Source: Nocardia sp. BMG51109 (GTDB lineage: Bacteria; Actinomycetota; Actinomycetes; Mycobacteriales; Mycobacteriaceae). From it: DNA of 64,000 nucleotides. Under the pieces are notes generated by a model. That model was not told where the DNA came from. It searched no databases and worked only from the letters and a program-made list of their open reading frames with translations. Location of the stretch: contig NZ_JAFQ01000004.1 of NCBI RefSeq assembly GCF_000526215.1, positions 2,108,001-2,172,000 on the forward strand, written 5' to 3'. The translations under genes and the position numbers were made by a program. Position 1 is the stretch's first letter. The number at the start of each line of letters is the position of its first letter. Below, one piece after another: positions 1-10,516 of the stretch.

Positions 1-517
1 GCAGGTTGCCCTCCTCGCACCAGCGCTTGGTGGAGCCGACCAGGGTCAGGGTGAGCATGAGCAGCGCCACGAGCACGCCGACGATCCCCGGAACGGCGGT
101 GGCGGGGACGGGAGACGCCAGCCCGGCGACGGTACCGGCCAGGCCGCCGAGCAGGCCGATGCTCGACAGAATGATGAGGATGATCCGGCCCGCGTTCTTC
201 CGATTCATCAACATGATGCCGCCGAGCAGCCACACAAACGCGATGAGCCCCTCGACGCCGGTGACCGCGTAGAGGAGGCCGAGATCATCGGTATCCGCAT
301 GCGCGGCCAGGCTCACGGAGGTGATGATCCCGAACACCGCGACCAGGCAGAGCAGGACGGCGAGAATGCCGGCGGTGATCGCCGCCCCGCCGCTCGCCCG
401 CTGCATCGGATAACCCGGCTGGGGATAGCCGGGGTAGCCGTAGACCGGATAGCCGGCTTGGGGATAGCCCGGATAACCGTGCGGCGGATATTCCGGTTGG
501 CCGTACGGGTAACTCAT
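1..517 (-). CDS. GYP-repeat membrane protein (3' part beyond window)
   Basis: The frame is open from an ATG at 517 to the left edge, so only the first 172 codons are visible. A GGGGGAG ribosome-binding site lies 7 nt upstream. The N-terminus is a soluble stretch of about 45 residues built from Tyr-Pro-Gly-Tyr-Pro repeats. Several hydrophobic segments follow (GILAVLLCLVAVFGIIT, a segment around GVEGLIAFVWLLGGIM, IILIILSSIGLLGGLAG, GIVGVLVALLMLTLTLVG). Proline- and tyrosine-rich tails on small polytopic proteins are common in actinobacteria, but no specific function is assigned. The neighbour at 1037-2599 lies on the same strand upstream but 519 bp away, so they need not be co-transcribed. Confidence 0.8.
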   Translation of the reverse strand, partial: MSYPYGQPEYPPHGYPGYPQAGYPVYGYPGYPQPGYPMQRASGGAAITAGILAVLLCLVAVFGIITSVSLAAHADTDDLGLLYAVTGVEGLIAFVWLLGGIMLMNRKNAGRIILIILSSIGLLGGLAGTVAGLASPVPATAVPGIVGVLVALLMLTLTLVGSTKRWCEEGNL

Positions 518-1036
518 GGGTACTCCCCCTGTTTGTCGCTCGGCCGCGCACTCTACCGTGCGCCGATCGGTCTCACCGCGCTCGACCGACGACGTGCCCG
601 GACCCACCGATCTCCGTGGCGCGCTTGCGCTTTGTTCGCGGTGCGCCGTCCGGCCCCGCTCCGGGTCCTCCCGATCCGGCAATGCGAGTGCCCCGCACGT
701 CCGCCGGGCTGTGGGGTGTCCCGGCGTCGAATCGTGCCGAATCCTGGTCACCGCGGCCGGTTTTCGGGCGCGAATCTTCCTTCCGGCGGAGGGCGCCGAC
801 CGTCCGCGGTGCCGCTCCCGCTGCGAAATGCGTGCCGACGCGGGCTATCTCACGGCGGCACCGGACGGATTCCGAATCGGCACGGGACCACGTACCGAGT
901 CCGGTAACTCATTCCGAGCACGACGGATCGGGTCGGCAACGCTCGATGGGCTCTCATCGCCGACGGTGCCGTGGACATCGCAGGAACAGTGCCGTGGATA
1001 TCGAAACCTGGCGGGTATACACCGTGGTCCGCACGC
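518..1036. other. intergenic region, no supported gene
   Basis: This stretch of about 520 bp separates two minus-strand genes. Frames crossing it are arginine-rich and show no recognisable protein, as expected of shadow frames in GC-rich DNA. No tRNA, convincing terminator or tandem repeat was found. The promoter of the GYP-repeat gene should lie near 520-600. Confidence 0.55.
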
Positions 1037-2599
1037 TCAGCCGGTTGCGGGCGGTGCCGATTCCGTGGGCAGTTCCTGTCCGGACGGGACGGGGGTCGCC
1101 GCGGACGGCTGCCCGGACCATGGCTCGGCGGGTTCCGGAGCGGTGGGTCCCGGGGCAGTGGGCTCCGTCGGGCCCGTCGTGGGAGGTTGTGACGGCTGAG
1201 TGGTCGGGGACTCCGGTGGGGTGGTGGCGCGCGGGGTCGGTACGGCCGCGGTGTTGGGCGCGGCCGTGCCACCGCCCGGCAGCGCCGTGCCGCCGGGCAC
1301 CGCGCCGGTGCGGGCGCCGGGTGCCGTTTCCGGTGCGACCTGGAGCAGCGTGCCGAAGTCGACGACCCGGGCGCCCAGCGTCGGGGTGGCGATGATGACG
1401 CCGTTGCCGAACATCCGGTACGTGCCGCCCCGGCCCGGCAGCCACGACTCCGGGCCGAGCGCCTCGCCCAGCGGTCCCGCGGGTCCGCCGGTTTCGGCAT
1501 ACTTCGCGTCGATGACGCTGGTGCCGCGCACCTGCTGCTGCGCGCTGTCGGGCGGCGGCGCAGGAACATCGGGCGGCACCGCCGCGGCACCACCGGGCGG
1601 CACCGCCGTGGAGGGCGCCAGTTCGTCCGGGCTCGGGCCGACCTCGAGGGTGCCGATGTCGATGGGTTGCCCGCCGTTCGGCGCCGCCGAGTACTCGGTG
1701 CGCAGGATCCGGCCGTCCCGCAGCAGTACCCGGCCGGATGTCGCCCGCACGGCCGCGGTGGACCGGGGGTCCTCCTTCTCGGTGCCGGGATAGGCCTGGC
1801 AGTCGGTGGTGTCGCAGGTCTGGGCGTAGGGGTAGCGGTGCTCGGCCAGCGCGTAGGAACGTGCCGTGATCGCCTGTGCGCGCAGCGCCTCGGCGCCGCC
1901 CCGGTCGGCCCAGTCGGCCTGCATCTCGGCGGGCACCACGCCCAGCAGGTAATCGTCGACATCGACCTGATCGACGGTGCGGGCCTCCCCGTTCTCCAGG
2001 GTGACGCCCAGCGTGCCCCGGTAGGTGCCGCCGCCGCACACCTTCAGATGTTCGGCCGGCGGGCGGTCGGTTCCGGCGGCGACCGGATACGCCCACGGGT
2101 CGTCGGTGGCGCCCTGCCAGAGCACGTCGCCGGCGCACCCGTTCGTGATCACGACGTCCGCACCGCCGTCGGGCGTCGGCGTCAGGTGGGCGACCTGGCC
2201 GGGGACGACACGCCGTCCGGCGACGGTCAGCCCGGCGTCGGAGAAGACATCGAGGGTCTCGTTGTCGTCGACCGTCAGCCGCACCCGCACCTCGGTGGGC
2301 CCGATCGCTCCCGCGACCGCCCCCGGGTAGTAGTGGGCGAGGATGCCGTCGGCGGCGACTCCCGCGGTGGCCTGATCGAAGGCCCCGACCTGGCTCATAC
2401 CGCGACCGTGGCCGACACCGGCCAGCGGGCGGTACGAGTCGATGCGCGACCCCTCCGGCCAGGTCAGGCACACCACGACGGTGCCGCCGGTCAGCGCCGC
2501 CACGGCCAGGCCCGCCACCGCGGCGCGGCGCCGGTGGCGACGCCGCTCGAGCTCGCCCCGCCGCGCCACCACGGCCCGCCGTCTTCTCGTGCTTGTCAT
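1037..2599 (-). CDS. SpoIID/LytB-domain cell-wall protein with Pro/Thr-rich tail
   Basis: The 520-residue protein starts at an ATG with GTGGGAG upstream; an earlier in-frame start at 2653 lacks a ribosome-binding site. An arginine-rich N-terminus precedes one membrane segment (AAVAGLAVAALTGGTVVVCL), so it is anchored with an external body. Residues around 60-300 carry SpoIID/LytB features: GHGRGMSQVGAFDQA, then VDDYLLGVVPAEM and LRAQAITARSYAL, ending with an SAAPNGGQ stretch. In Bacillus SpoIID this domain trims denuded peptidoglycan glycan strands, and actinobacterial homologues are presumed to act on the wall. A later segment resembles an LGFP-like unit (GGPAGPLGEALGPE), and the last 90 residues are Pro/Thr/Ala-rich. 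It diverges from the amidase at 2825, which also targets the wall. The role is inferred from family. Confidence 0.85.
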   Translation of the reverse strand: MTSTRRRRAVVARRGELERRRHRRRAAVAGLAVAALTGGTVVVCLTWPEGSRIDSYRPLAGVGHGRGMSQVGAFDQATAGVAADGILAHYYPGAVAGAIGPTEVRVRLTVDDNETLDVFSDAGLTVAGRRVVPGQVAHLTPTPDGGADVVITNGCAGDVLWQGATDDPWAYPVAAGTDRPPAEHLKVCGGGTYRGTLGVTLENGEARTVDQVDVDDYLLGVVPAEMQADWADRGGAEALRAQAITARSYALAEHRYPYAQTCDTTDCQAYPGTEKEDPRSTAAVRATSGRVLLRDGRILRTEYSAAPNGGQPIDIGTLEVGPSPDELAPSTAVPPGGAAAVPPDVPAPPPDSAQQQVRGTSVIDAKYAETGGPAGPLGEALGPESWLPGRGGTYRMFGNGVIIATPTLGARVVDFGTLLQVAPETAPGARTGAVPGGTALPGGGTAAPNTAAVPTPRATTPPESPTTQPSQPPTTGPTEPTAPGPTAPEPAEPWSGQPSAATPVPSGQELPTESAPPATG

Positions 2600-2824
2600 G
2601 TGCACTCCCACGGGTTTCGCGGGCGACGCACCGGTGACATTTCCGCTCGGCATGTCCTGCCCGCTGTCCGGCTATCCGAAAGCTACATTCGGGTTATCTT
2701 CCCTAATCCTCAACCAAAGGTTTAGATTTGTGACGATTGGGACTAGTGTGACCATTGTTCCGTCAGGAATCAACCCTCGTTCGGGCACTGACGGCCGGTG
2801 GTTCTACCTGAATGGGAGATGCTC

Positions 2825-5026
2825 GTGCCGTACCGCAGACCGAAACGCCCGTATATCCTCCCGGTTGTCACGACTCTCGCGGTCACCGCGCCACTCGCGG
2901 CCCTCGTTCTGCGCGACACGCCCGAGTACCATTCGACCACCGAGAGCGATCTGACGGCTATCCCCGCGCAACTGGCCGAGGTGGGACTCGCCTCCGCCCC
3001 CGACGTCGTTCTGCCCCTGCGCGAACTGACCGGCCTCGAACTGCCCGATCTGCACCTGTCCGACCTGCGCAAGCTGCCGCTGCCCCGGGCACTGCCCGTA
3101 CCGCCCGGCCTCCCGACGCCGCCGGGCGTGCGACTACCCAGCGAGATCCCGCTGCCCCAGTTCGATCGCCCGACCGCCGGCCCGCCGACGCCGACCGCCG
3201 GCGGCGCGCCCGGATTCATCAACGCTCCCCTCGACGAGACCGTTCCGGCCGATGCGACCGCGCCGGCCACACCCGCACCCACCTCCGACGCGCCAGCTCC
3301 CGCCGACACTGCCGACGCGCCCGCCCCCGCCGACACTGCCGACCCGGCCCTCGTCCCGGGTTCCGACCCCGCGGCCCCCGCCCTCTCGCCCGGCGCCGTC
3401 GCACCCGAACTGGCCGACCAGGTCGGCGCGGAGGTCAAGGAACTCACCCGCGAGACCCCGTTCAGCATGGTGGCGTTCACCGCGAAGGAACTCGGCGACA
3501 CCACCGCCCTGGTCCGGGCGCGCACGCCGGACGGCAGCTGGGGGCCGTGGTTCTCCACCGAACGGGTCGACACGCGTGCCGACGACCACGCCGCCGCCGG
3601 CGTGACCGGCACCGAACCGGTCTACGTCGGGAATACCAATTCCGTCCAGGTGCTGACGACCCGCAAGGACGCCGCCGCGCCGATTCCCGGGCGCTCCGAC
3701 GACCCGGCCCAGATGGCCGCCTCGGCCCTGTCCGCGGTGCTCATCGACCCGGGCCGCGGCGCGGTGGACGAGAACCTGTCCAGGGTGGCCGCGGCGGCGC
3801 CCGGCGGCGGGCCCAAGGTGATCACCCGCGCCCAGTGGGGCGCCGACGAATCGATCCGCTGCGAGGAACCGCACTACGACGACGGCCTCGGCGGTATCAC
3901 CGTGCACCACACCGCCGGTCGCAACGACTACTCGAAGGCCGAGTCGGCAGGCATCGTCCGTGCCGTCTACGCCTACCACGCCAAGACGCTGGGCTGGTGC
4001 GACATCGGGTACAACGCCCTGGTCGACAAGTACGGGCAGATCTTCGAGGGCCGCTACGGCGGGCTGGACCGGCCGGTGCAGGGCGCGCACGCGGGCGGGT
4101 TCAACGAGAACACCTCGGGCGTCGCGATGATGGGCGACTTCGAATCCGAGCCGCCCACCGACGCCGCGATCCAGGCGACCGGCCAGTTCATCGGCTGGCG
4201 CGCCAGGGCCGGAAACCTGGACCCGTCGGCCGAGACCACGATGTATTCCGAGGGCACCGAGTTCACGCCGTACGCGCAGGGCGAGGCGGTGCAGCTGCCG
4301 ACCGTGTTCGCGCACCGCGACGTCGGCAACACCACCTGCCCGGGCGACGCCGCGTACGCGCTGATGGATCGCATCCGCGAGATCGCCGCGAGCACCGCCG
4401 GGACGCCGAACACCCGGGCGGGTGCGGGCGGCACCCGGACGGGCAACGGTGCGCCGGGAACCCCACGCCCCCAGACCGACCTCGCGGCCCTGGCCGATCA
4501 GACGAGCCGGTTGATGCAACGGGTCGGCGACAACGTCATCGCCCAGTACTGGGCCGGACAGGGCGGCGCGGACGGGCATCTCGGCGCCGCCGCCTCCGAA
4601 CCGCAACCCACCAAGGGCGGTGGGCAGTACGCCAAGTTCGCCAACGGCTACGTGTACGCGGCGCCGGACGGCAACGTGGTCGAGGTGGTCGGCCACATCC
4701 TGGACCGCTTCCTCCAGCTGGGCGCCGAATCCGGCCTGCTGGGCCTGCCGCTGCGCACCGCCTACCCGGTTCCGGACGGCCTGCGCGCCGACTTCGAGTA
4801 CGGTTCCCTGCTCCTGAACCAGGTCTCGGGCCTCGTCACCACCCTGCTGCAGAACTACAGCAATGCCGATCCGCAGAACCCGGTCACCGCACCGGCACCG
4901 AGCCACCCGACCGTCCCGGACCCCGTCGCGGAACCGGCACCCGCCGAGAACCCCGCCCCCGTGACGGACCCGGTCCCGCCGGTCGAGCAGGCGCCTGCCG
5001 ACCGGCCCGCCCCGGCAACTCCGTAA
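2825..5026 (+). CDS. secreted peptidoglycan-recognition (N-acetylmuramoyl-L-alanine amidase) protein with LGFP repeats
   Basis: I start the 733-residue protein at GTG 2825, which has GGGAG six bases upstream. ATG 2819 touches that site, and GTG 2798 is also in frame. An N-terminal hydrophobic segment (ILPVVTTLAVTAPLAALVL) suggests export, followed by a long Pro/Ala-rich linker. The PGRP/amidase-2 domain begins near residue 335 (PKVITRAQWGADESIRC). Zinc ligands are visible as HHTA at 361-364, HRD at 497 and the Cys of TCPG at 505, so the Zn-amidase site looks intact. The C-terminal 250 residues hold LGFP-type repeats (DGHLGAAASEP, SGLLGLPLRTAYPVPDGLRADFEYGSL), which bind the envelope in related proteins, and then a Pro-rich tail. 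M. tuberculosis Rv3811 is the likely counterpart. It should cut the stem peptide from peptidoglycan outside the membrane. Confidence 0.9.
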   Translation: MPYRRPKRPYILPVVTTLAVTAPLAALVLRDTPEYHSTTESDLTAIPAQLAEVGLASAPDVVLPLRELTGLELPDLHLSDLRKLPLPRALPVPPGLPTPPGVRLPSEIPLPQFDRPTAGPPTPTAGGAPGFINAPLDETVPADATAPATPAPTSDAPAPADTADAPAPADTADPALVPGSDPAAPALSPGAVAPELADQVGAEVKELTRETPFSMVAFTAKELGDTTALVRARTPDGSWGPWFSTERVDTRADDHAAAGVTGTEPVYVGNTNSVQVLTTRKDAAAPIPGRSDDPAQMAASALSAVLIDPGRGAVDENLSRVAAAAPGGGPKVITRAQWGADESIRCEEPHYDDGLGGITVHHTAGRNDYSKAESAGIVRAVYAYHAKTLGWCDIGYNALVDKYGQIFEGRYGGLDRPVQGAHAGGFNENTSGVAMMGDFESEPPTDAAIQATGQFIGWRARAGNLDPSAETTMYSEGTEFTPYAQGEAVQLPTVFAHRDVGNTTCPGDAAYALMDRIREIAASTAGTPNTRAGAGGTRTGNGAPGTPRPQTDLAALADQTSRLMQRVGDNVIAQYWAGQGGADGHLGAAASEPQPTKGGGQYAKFANGYVYAAPDGNVVEVVGHILDRFLQLGAESGLLGLPLRTAYPVPDGLRADFEYGSLLLNQVSGLVTTLLQNYSNADPQNPVTAPAPSHPTVPDPVAEPAPAENPAPVTDPVPPVEQAPADRPAPATP

Positions 5027-5086
5027 CGACGGTCCCGCACAGGTTCACCCGAACACAGAGCCCGCTGCGCGCCATAGGCTTTCGGG

Positions 5087-5554
5087 ATGACGCGCGTACT
5101 GGTCACCGGCATGTCCGGCGTCGGCAAGTCGGCGCTGCTGCGGGAGCTGGCCCGGCGCGGCCACCGGACTGTCGACACCGACTACGGCGACTACTACGAA
5201 ACCGTCGACGGCGAGCGGTTGTGGCGTATCGACAGGATCGCGGCCCTGCTGGACACCGCGCCGGACGGACCGGAGTTGCTGTTCGTCCAGGGCACCACGC
5301 GCAACCAGACGCTGTTCTATCCCCGCTTCGACCACATCGTGCTGCTCAGCGCCCCGGCGGACGTTCTCGTCGAACGGCTGCGCACCCGCACCGACAACCC
5401 CTACGGCAAGGATCCGGCCGAACTCACCGAGACGCTGGACAATCTCGCCGCGGTGGAACCGCTGCTGCGCGCGTCCGCCACGCTGGAGGTGGTGACGACC
5501 GTGCCCGTGGAACGGGTCGCCGACATCGTGCTGGAGCGGGTGGGAACGGGCTGA
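5087..5554 (+). CDS. small P-loop NTPase / shikimate-kinase-like protein
   Basis: The 155-residue protein has a Walker A motif at its start (GMSGVGKSALLREL, residues 8-21), giving a P-loop kinase fold. The next strand (RTVDTDYGDYYE) matches the substrate side of nucleoside/shikimate-kinase-like proteins. FVQGTTRNQ and FDHIVLLSAP follow, with VLVERLRTRTDNPYGKDP as a lid-like basic segment. The family is often annotated as an AAA or ATP-binding protein; the phosphoryl acceptor is unknown. It starts 60 bp after the amidase and ends one base before the convergent HAD gene. Confidence 0.75.
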   Translation: MTRVLVTGMSGVGKSALLRELARRGHRTVDTDYGDYYETVDGERLWRIDRIAALLDTAPDGPELLFVQGTTRNQTLFYPRFDHIVLLSAPADVLVERLRTRTDNPYGKDPAELTETLDNLAAVEPLLRASATLEVVTTVPVERVADIVLERVGTG

Positions 5555-5555
5555 A

Positions 5556-6398
5556 TCAGCTTGCCCACCAGCGTTCCAGAACCTGGGCGACGCCGTCGGC
5601 CGTGTTGGTGGCGGTGACCTCGTCGGCGGCGGCGCGGGCCTCGGCGTGACCGTTGGCCATGGCGACGCCGTGGCCGGCCATGCGCAGCATCGGGACATCG
5701 TTGGGCATATCGCCGAAGGCGACCACGGTGCCGTGCTGGACCCCGAGCCGCTGGGCGACGATGGCCAGTCCGGAGGCCTTGGTGACGCCGGGGGCCGACA
5801 GCTCGATCAGGCCGTTGTCGGTCGAGTAGGTGATATCGGCCCGTCCCGCCAGTTTCGGTTCCAGTGCGGTGCGCATCTCGGCGCTCGTCGCGCCGGGCAA
5901 TCGGATCAGCATCTTGATCGCCGGCGCCGCGGTCACCTCGCGGCGAGCGACCTGGGTGTCGTCGGGATTCAGCCAGGCGTGCTCGTACTCCGGCGAACTC
6001 ACGAACTGCGGGGTCGCCGCGTCCTGCGCGCTCGCCCCGACGCGCTCGGCGGCCAGGCCGCAGCCGGGCAGCACCCACTCGGCCAGATCGGCGATCCAGG
6101 CCAGGCTCTCGACGTCGAGGGTGCTGGTGTGCAGGATGCGATCCGAGGCGCTGTCGTAGATCACCGCGCCGTTGCCGCATACGCACAGCGGCGCATAGCC
6201 GAGACCCTCCACGACGGGATCGATCCAGCGCGGCGGCCGGCCGGTGGCGAGCACGAACGGCACACCGTCGGCGATCAGCGCGGCCACCGCGGTCTTGGTG
6301 CGCGGGCTGACGCGCTCACGCTCGTCGATCAGGGTGCCGTCGACATCGGTGGCCACCATCTTCGGTGCGGGTAGGTGCAGGCGCGTCACCTCGTCCAT
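5556..6398 (-). CDS. Cof-type HAD-superfamily phosphatase
   Basis: The ATG at 6398 is preceded by GGGCAGG; an upstream extension to 6614 is arginine-rich and unlikely. The 280-residue protein shows HAD motif I DVDGT with nucleophile Asp18 and acid Asp20, motif II in FVLATGRP, and the late motif FGDMPNDVPMLRMAG. A cap of about 110 residues sits between the motifs, as in the Cof/IIB class. These enzymes dephosphorylate sugar phosphates or nucleotides; the substrate is not predictable here. The gene corresponds in position to Rv3813c, next to the acyltransferase genes in mycobacteria. In this genome an ABC importer lies between them. Confidence 0.88.
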   Translation of the reverse strand: MDEVTRLHLPAPKMVATDVDGTLIDERERVSPRTKTAVAALIADGVPFVLATGRPPRWIDPVVEGLGYAPLCVCGNGAVIYDSASDRILHTSTLDVESLAWIADLAEWVLPGCGLAAERVGASAQDAATPQFVSSPEYEHAWLNPDDTQVARREVTAAPAIKMLIRLPGATSAEMRTALEPKLAGRADITYSTDNGLIELSAPGVTKASGLAIVAQRLGVQHGTVVAFGDMPNDVPMLRMAGHGVAMANGHAEARAAADEVTATNTADGVAQVLERWWAS

Positions 6399-6657
6399 CC
6401 TGCCCGAAACCGGTCGCCCGCCGTAATCACGACCGGATCGGCGGTCACCCGCGCCGCGGTGCCGCCGTCCGCCGACCGACACACCGACGGTCGTCCGGGA
6501 TCCAGACCCCTTACCTGCGGGTACCGCCCGCGACCGCCGCACACCAGGCCCGCGTCCGGCCCGACGGCGATCCGCGCATGTCGCGACCCCTCCTTGGCAC
6601 GCCTCTTTCGCCACCTGTCCTTATGATCGGGGGCTAGCAACCAACCCGAGGGGACCG

Positions 6658-7638
6658 ATGACCGGCTTTCTGCTGCGACGCGCGCTCAACTATGTCGTGC
6701 TGCTGGTGCTGGCGACCTTCCTGACCTTCAGTCTCGCGTCGCTCACCTTCCGCCCGCTGGACAGCCTGGAGCAGCGCAATCCGCGCCCACCGCAGGCCGT
6801 GATCGATGCGAAGGCCAAGGAACTGCATCTCGACGAGCCGATTCCACAGCGCTACGCCACCTGGGTGAGCGGCATCGCGCACGGCGACTTCGGCCAGACG
6901 CTGGCGGGGCAACCGGTCAGCGAGGAACTGGGCCGCCGGGTCGGGGTGAGCCTGCGGCTGTTGGTGATCGGTTCGCTGGTCGGCACCGCGCTGGGCGTGC
7001 TGATCGGCGCGGCGGGCGCGATCCGGCAATACAGATTCAGCGACTACTTCACCACCATCGTGTCGCTGCTGGTGCTCAGCACGCCGGTATTCCTGCTCGC
7101 GACCCTGTTGAAATACGGTGCGCTGGAAATCAATACGGCCACCGGGCAGCAGATATTCCTCTATACCGGCGAGACCTCGGCGACCGCGGTACACGGGTTG
7201 TGGAACCAGATCGTCGACCGCGTCCAGCACATGATCGTCCCCACGCTGGGCCTGGCGCTCGCCGCGATGGCCAGTTACAGCCGCTACCAACGCAATGCGA
7301 TGCTCGACGTGCTGCAGAGCGACTTCATCCGCACCGCCCGCGCGAAGGGGCTGACCCGCAGCCGCGCACTGTACAAGCACGGCCTGCGGACCGCGTTGAT
7401 CCCGATGGCGACGCTGTTCGCCTACAGCCTGGGCGCCCTGATCACGGGCGCGACGTTCACCGAGAAGATCTTCGGCTGGCACGGCGTCGGCGAATGGCTG
7501 ATCAACGGAATCGACGCACAGGACCTCTACATCGTGGTCACCGTAACGGCATTCGCCGGTCTGGTGATCCTGGTATCGGGACTATTGTCCGACATCGCCT
7601 ACGCGATCCTCGATCCACGGGTGCGAGTGGGAGCATGA
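6658..7638 (+). CDS. oligopeptide-type ABC transporter permease (OppB/DppB-like)
   Basis: This 326-residue membrane protein has a GAGGGG ribosome-binding site. TM1 is at the N-terminus ([20 protein letters not shown]), followed by the extracytoplasmic region typical of DppB/OppB and five further helices. The EAA coupling loop that contacts the ATPase reads [22 protein letters not shown]. It is the first gene of the operon: the next start overlaps its stop (ATGA). Gene order B-C-D(fused)-A is the same as the M. tuberculosis opp cluster. It forms half of the membrane channel; the cargo (peptide, metal chelate or other) cannot be read from the sequence. Confidence 0.9.
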   Translation: MTGFLLRRALNYVVLLVLATFLTFSLASLTFRPLDSLEQRNPRPPQAVIDAKAKELHLDEPIPQRYATWVSGIAHGDFGQTLAGQPVSEELGRRVGVSLRLLVIGSLVGTALGVLIGAAGAIRQYRFSDYFTTIVSLLVLSTPVFLLATLLKYGALEINTATGQQIFLYTGETSATAVHGLWNQIVDRVQHMIVPTLGLALAAMASYSRYQRNAMLDVLQSDFIRTARAKGLTRSRALYKHGLRTALIPMATLFAYSLGALITGATFTEKIFGWHGVGEWLINGIDAQDLYIVVTVTAFAGLVILVSGLLSDIAYAILDPRVRVGA

Positions 7639-8621
7639 CCGAAACCGAAATCATCATCCAGGGCGCTCCCGAGCCGCAGGCCGCCGGGCGCCGGAAACTG
7701 GTGTGGCGCAGGTTCCGCCGCAACAAGCCGGCCGTCGGCGGCGGTATCGTCCTGCTGCTCATGCTGGTGCTGGCGTTCGCGCTGCCCGCGTTCCTGCCCT
7801 ACGACTACCAGGAACTGGACTACGCGGCGCTGCTGCAACCACCGAGCCCCGCACATCCGTTCGGCACCAACCAGATCGGCCAGGACGTCCTCGCCCAGAC
7901 CCTGCGCGGGCTACAGAAATCGCTGATCATCGGATTCAGCGTCGCCCTCATCGCCGGCTTCATCGCCGCCCTGGCCGGCTCGGTGGCCGGACTGCTGGGC
8001 GGCTGGACCGACCGCGCCGTCATGTGGCTGGTGGACCTGCTGCTCGTGGTGCCGAGCTTCATCATCGTGGCGATCTTCGCGCCGCGGATGAAGGGCACCG
8101 GGTCGACCCTGCTGCTGATCGGCCTGCTCGCCGCGTTCAGCTGGATGATCAGCGCCCGGATCGTGCGCGGGCTGACGCTGAGCCTGAAGGAACGCGAATT
8201 CGTGCGCGCGGCACGCTATATGGGCGCCTCGACGTGGACGATCATCACCACCCACATCGTGCCCAACATCGCCTCCATCCTGATCATCGACACCACGCTC
8301 GCGGTCGGCGCGGCGATCATGGCCGAAACCGGCCTGAGCTTCCTGGGTTTCGGCGTGCAGCCGCCGGACATCTCGCTCGGCTCGCTGATCGCCACCGGCA
8401 CCAAGTCGGCACTCACCTACCCGTGGTTGTTCCTGTTCGCCGGTGGGCTGCTGATCGTCACGGTGCTGTGCGCGAACCTGGTCGGCGACGGCCTGCGCGA
8501 TGCCTTCGATCCCACGTCCAAGCGAGCGCGGGCGCGAAAGCGCAAGGGCGACCGAGACACCGCCTCGCCGAACTCCGACGCGACCGAACGAGAGACCCCA
8601 GCAGGAAAGGGCCCGGAATGA
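7635..8621 (+). CDS. oligopeptide-type ABC transporter permease (OppC/DppC-like)
   Basis: The start overlaps the previous stop as ATGA, indicating translational coupling. The 328-residue protein has a cytoplasmic N-terminus with basic residues ([19 protein letters not shown]) before TM1. It carries the DppC hallmark [19 protein letters not shown] near residue 75 and an EAA loop ([21 protein letters not shown]). It should pair with the OppB-like subunit. The C-terminal tail is rich in Arg/Lys and charged residues. Confidence 0.9.
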   Translation: MTETEIIIQGAPEPQAAGRRKLVWRRFRRNKPAVGGGIVLLLMLVLAFALPAFLPYDYQELDYAALLQPPSPAHPFGTNQIGQDVLAQTLRGLQKSLIIGFSVALIAGFIAALAGSVAGLLGGWTDRAVMWLVDLLLVVPSFIIVAIFAPRMKGTGSTLLLIGLLAAFSWMISARIVRGLTLSLKEREFVRAARYMGASTWTIITTHIVPNIASILIIDTTLAVGAAIMAETGLSFLGFGVQPPDISLGSLIATGTKSALTYPWLFLFAGGLLIVTVLCANLVGDGLRDAFDPTSKRARARKRKGDRDTASPNSDATERETPAGKGPE

Positions 8622-10516
8622 ACGGCCCCGGCATGACCGACGAGGGCACGGCAGCGAAGGCGAACGAGCAACCGCCCACCGCACCGCTGCTGGAGGTCTC
8701 GGATCTGCGCGTGTCCTTTCCCAGCGAGGAGGGCCGCGTCGACGCGGTGCGCGGCGTGAACTACACGGTGTCCGACGGCGAGGTGCTGGCCATCGTCGGC
8801 GAATCCGGGTCGGGCAAGTCGGTGTCGTCGCTCGCCGTGATGGGCCTGCTGCCCGAGCAGGCCCGGGTGCGCGGCTCGATCCGGTTGCGCGGCAAGGAAC
8901 TTCTCGGGATGAGCGACAAGCGGCTGTCGGCGCTGCGCGGCAGCCGGATCAGCATGGTCTTCCAGGATCCGCTGTCGGCGCTGACGCCGGTCTACCGGGT
9001 GGGCGACCAGATCGCGGAAGCCCTGCTGACGCACAAGAAGATGACCAGGCGCCAGGCCGCCGACCGGGCCGTCGAACTGCTGGATCTGGTCGGCATTCCC
9101 GATCCGAAGACGCGCGCGCAGGGCTTTCCGCACGAGTTCTCCGGCGGCATGCGCCAGCGGGTGGTGATCGCGACGGCGATCGCCAACGATCCGGAGCTCA
9201 TCATCTGCGACGAGCCCACCACCGCACTGGATGTCACGGTGCAGAAGCAGATCCTGGATCTGCTGCGCAAGGCCCGCGACATCACCGGCGCCGGCGTCGT
9301 GATGATCACCCACGACATGGGGATCGCGGCCACCCTCGCCGACCGGGTCGCCGTCATGTATGCCGGTCGGGTCGTCGAGACCGCCGGTGCCGCAGACCTT
9401 TTCCACGCTCCCCGGATGCCGTACACGGTCGGCCTGCTCGGCTCCATCCCGCGCATGGACGGCCCGCCGCGCACCCCGCTCATCCCGATCACCGGCGCCC
9501 CGCCGATCATGCACGCGCTGCCGCCGGGCTGCCCGTTCGCGCCGCGCTGCCCGGTGTCGATCGACGAGTGCCGCACCGCCGAACCACCGCTGCGCGAGAC
9601 CGGTCCGGGGCATCCCGCCGCCTGTATCCGCACCGCGGAGGTCGGCACGGACGACCTGTTCACGGCCTACCGCAGGGAGATCGAGACACCCGACGCCGAG
9701 CCGGCCGCGGATCCCGGTGTGGTGCTGCGTGTCTCGGATCTGACGAAGACGTTCCCGCTCACCTCGGGCGTGGTCTTCAAGCGCCGCACGGGTGAGGTGC
9801 GGGCGGTGGACGGCATCAGCTTCGAGGTGCGCAAGGGACGCACCTTCGCGCTGGTCGGCGAGTCCGGTTCGGGTAAATCCACCACGCTGACCCAGGTCAT
9901 GGACCTGGCGCGGCCGGAGGGCGGCAGCATCGAGGTGCTCGGCGACGATGTCGCGACCCTCACCAAGGCGCGGCGGCGCGAGATCCGCCGCAAGGTGCAG
10001 ATCGTCTTCCAGGATCCCTCGGGGTCGCTGGATCCGCGGCTGCCGATCTTCGACGCGCTGGCCGAGCCGCTGCGCATCGACGGCCGCCCGCGCGACGAGA
10101 TCCGCCGCCGGATCCCGGAACTGCTGAGGCAGGTCGGCCTGAGTCCCGACCACGCCGACCGCTATCCCGGCGACTTCTCCGGTGGCCAGAAGCAGCGCAT
10201 CAACATAGCGCGCGCCCTGGCGCTGGACCCCGAACTGCTGGTGCTCGACGAACCGGCGTCCTCGCTCGACGTCTCCATCCAGGCCGGTGTGCTGAACCTG
10301 TTGCGGGATCTGCAGATCGAGCACGGGCTGTCGTATCTGTTCGTCTCCCACGATCTTTCGGTGGTCCGCAATCTCGCTCACGACATCGGTGTCATGTATC
10401 GCGGCAAGATCGTCGAATCCGGCCCGGCGGAGCAGATTTTCGCCGATCCGCAGCATGCGTACACCCGGGCGCTGATCGACGCGGTCCCCCTGCCGATCGC
10501 CGCGGGACGGAGATGA
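8618..10516 (+). CDS. fused dual-domain ABC transporter ATPase (OppD-OppF fusion)
   Basis: The start overlaps the permease stop (ATGA) with GGAAAGG 7-8 nt upstream. Two complete nucleotide-binding domains are fused in 632 residues. The first has Walker A GESGSGKS, signature FSGGMRQRV and Walker B ELIICDEP. The second has [17 protein letters not shown] and ELLVLDEP. Between them lies the oligo/dipeptide C-terminal module with a cysteine cluster ([18 protein letters not shown]) that binds an Fe-S cluster in related OppD/DppD proteins. Fused OppD-OppF ATPases are usual in actinobacteria. It powers import through the two permeases. Confidence 0.92.
   Translation: MNGPGMTDEGTAAKANEQPPTAPLLEVSDLRVSFPSEEGRVDAVRGVNYTVSDGEVLAIVGESGSGKSVSSLAVMGLLPEQARVRGSIRLRGKELLGMSDKRLSALRGSRISMVFQDPLSALTPVYRVGDQIAEALLTHKKMTRRQAADRAVELLDLVGIPDPKTRAQGFPHEFSGGMRQRVVIATAIANDPELIICDEPTTALDVTVQKQILDLLRKARDITGAGVVMITHDMGIAATLADRVAVMYAGRVVETAGAADLFHAPRMPYTVGLLGSIPRMDGPPRTPLIPITGAPPIMHALPPGCPFAPRCPVSIDECRTAEPPLRETGPGHPAACIRTAEVGTDDLFTAYRREIETPDAEPAADPGVVLRVSDLTKTFPLTSGVVFKRRTGEVRAVDGISFEVRKGRTFALVGESGSGKSTTLTQVMDLARPEGGSIEVLGDDVATLTKARRREIRRKVQIVFQDPSGSLDPRLPIFDALAEPLRIDGRPRDEIRRRIPELLRQVGLSPDHADRYPGDFSGGQKQRINIARALALDPELLVLDEPASSLDVSIQAGVLNLLRDLQIEHGLSYLFVSHDLSVVRNLAHDIGVMYRGKIVESGPAEQIFADPQHAYTRALIDAVPLPIAAGRR

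Noticed and set aside
2804..4906. Large frames opposite and overlapping the amidase gene (up to 590 and 945 codons)
   Set aside because: They have the Arg/Gly/His-rich composition of antisense or shifted frames in GC-rich DNA. The amidase frame has intact zinc ligands and domain structure.
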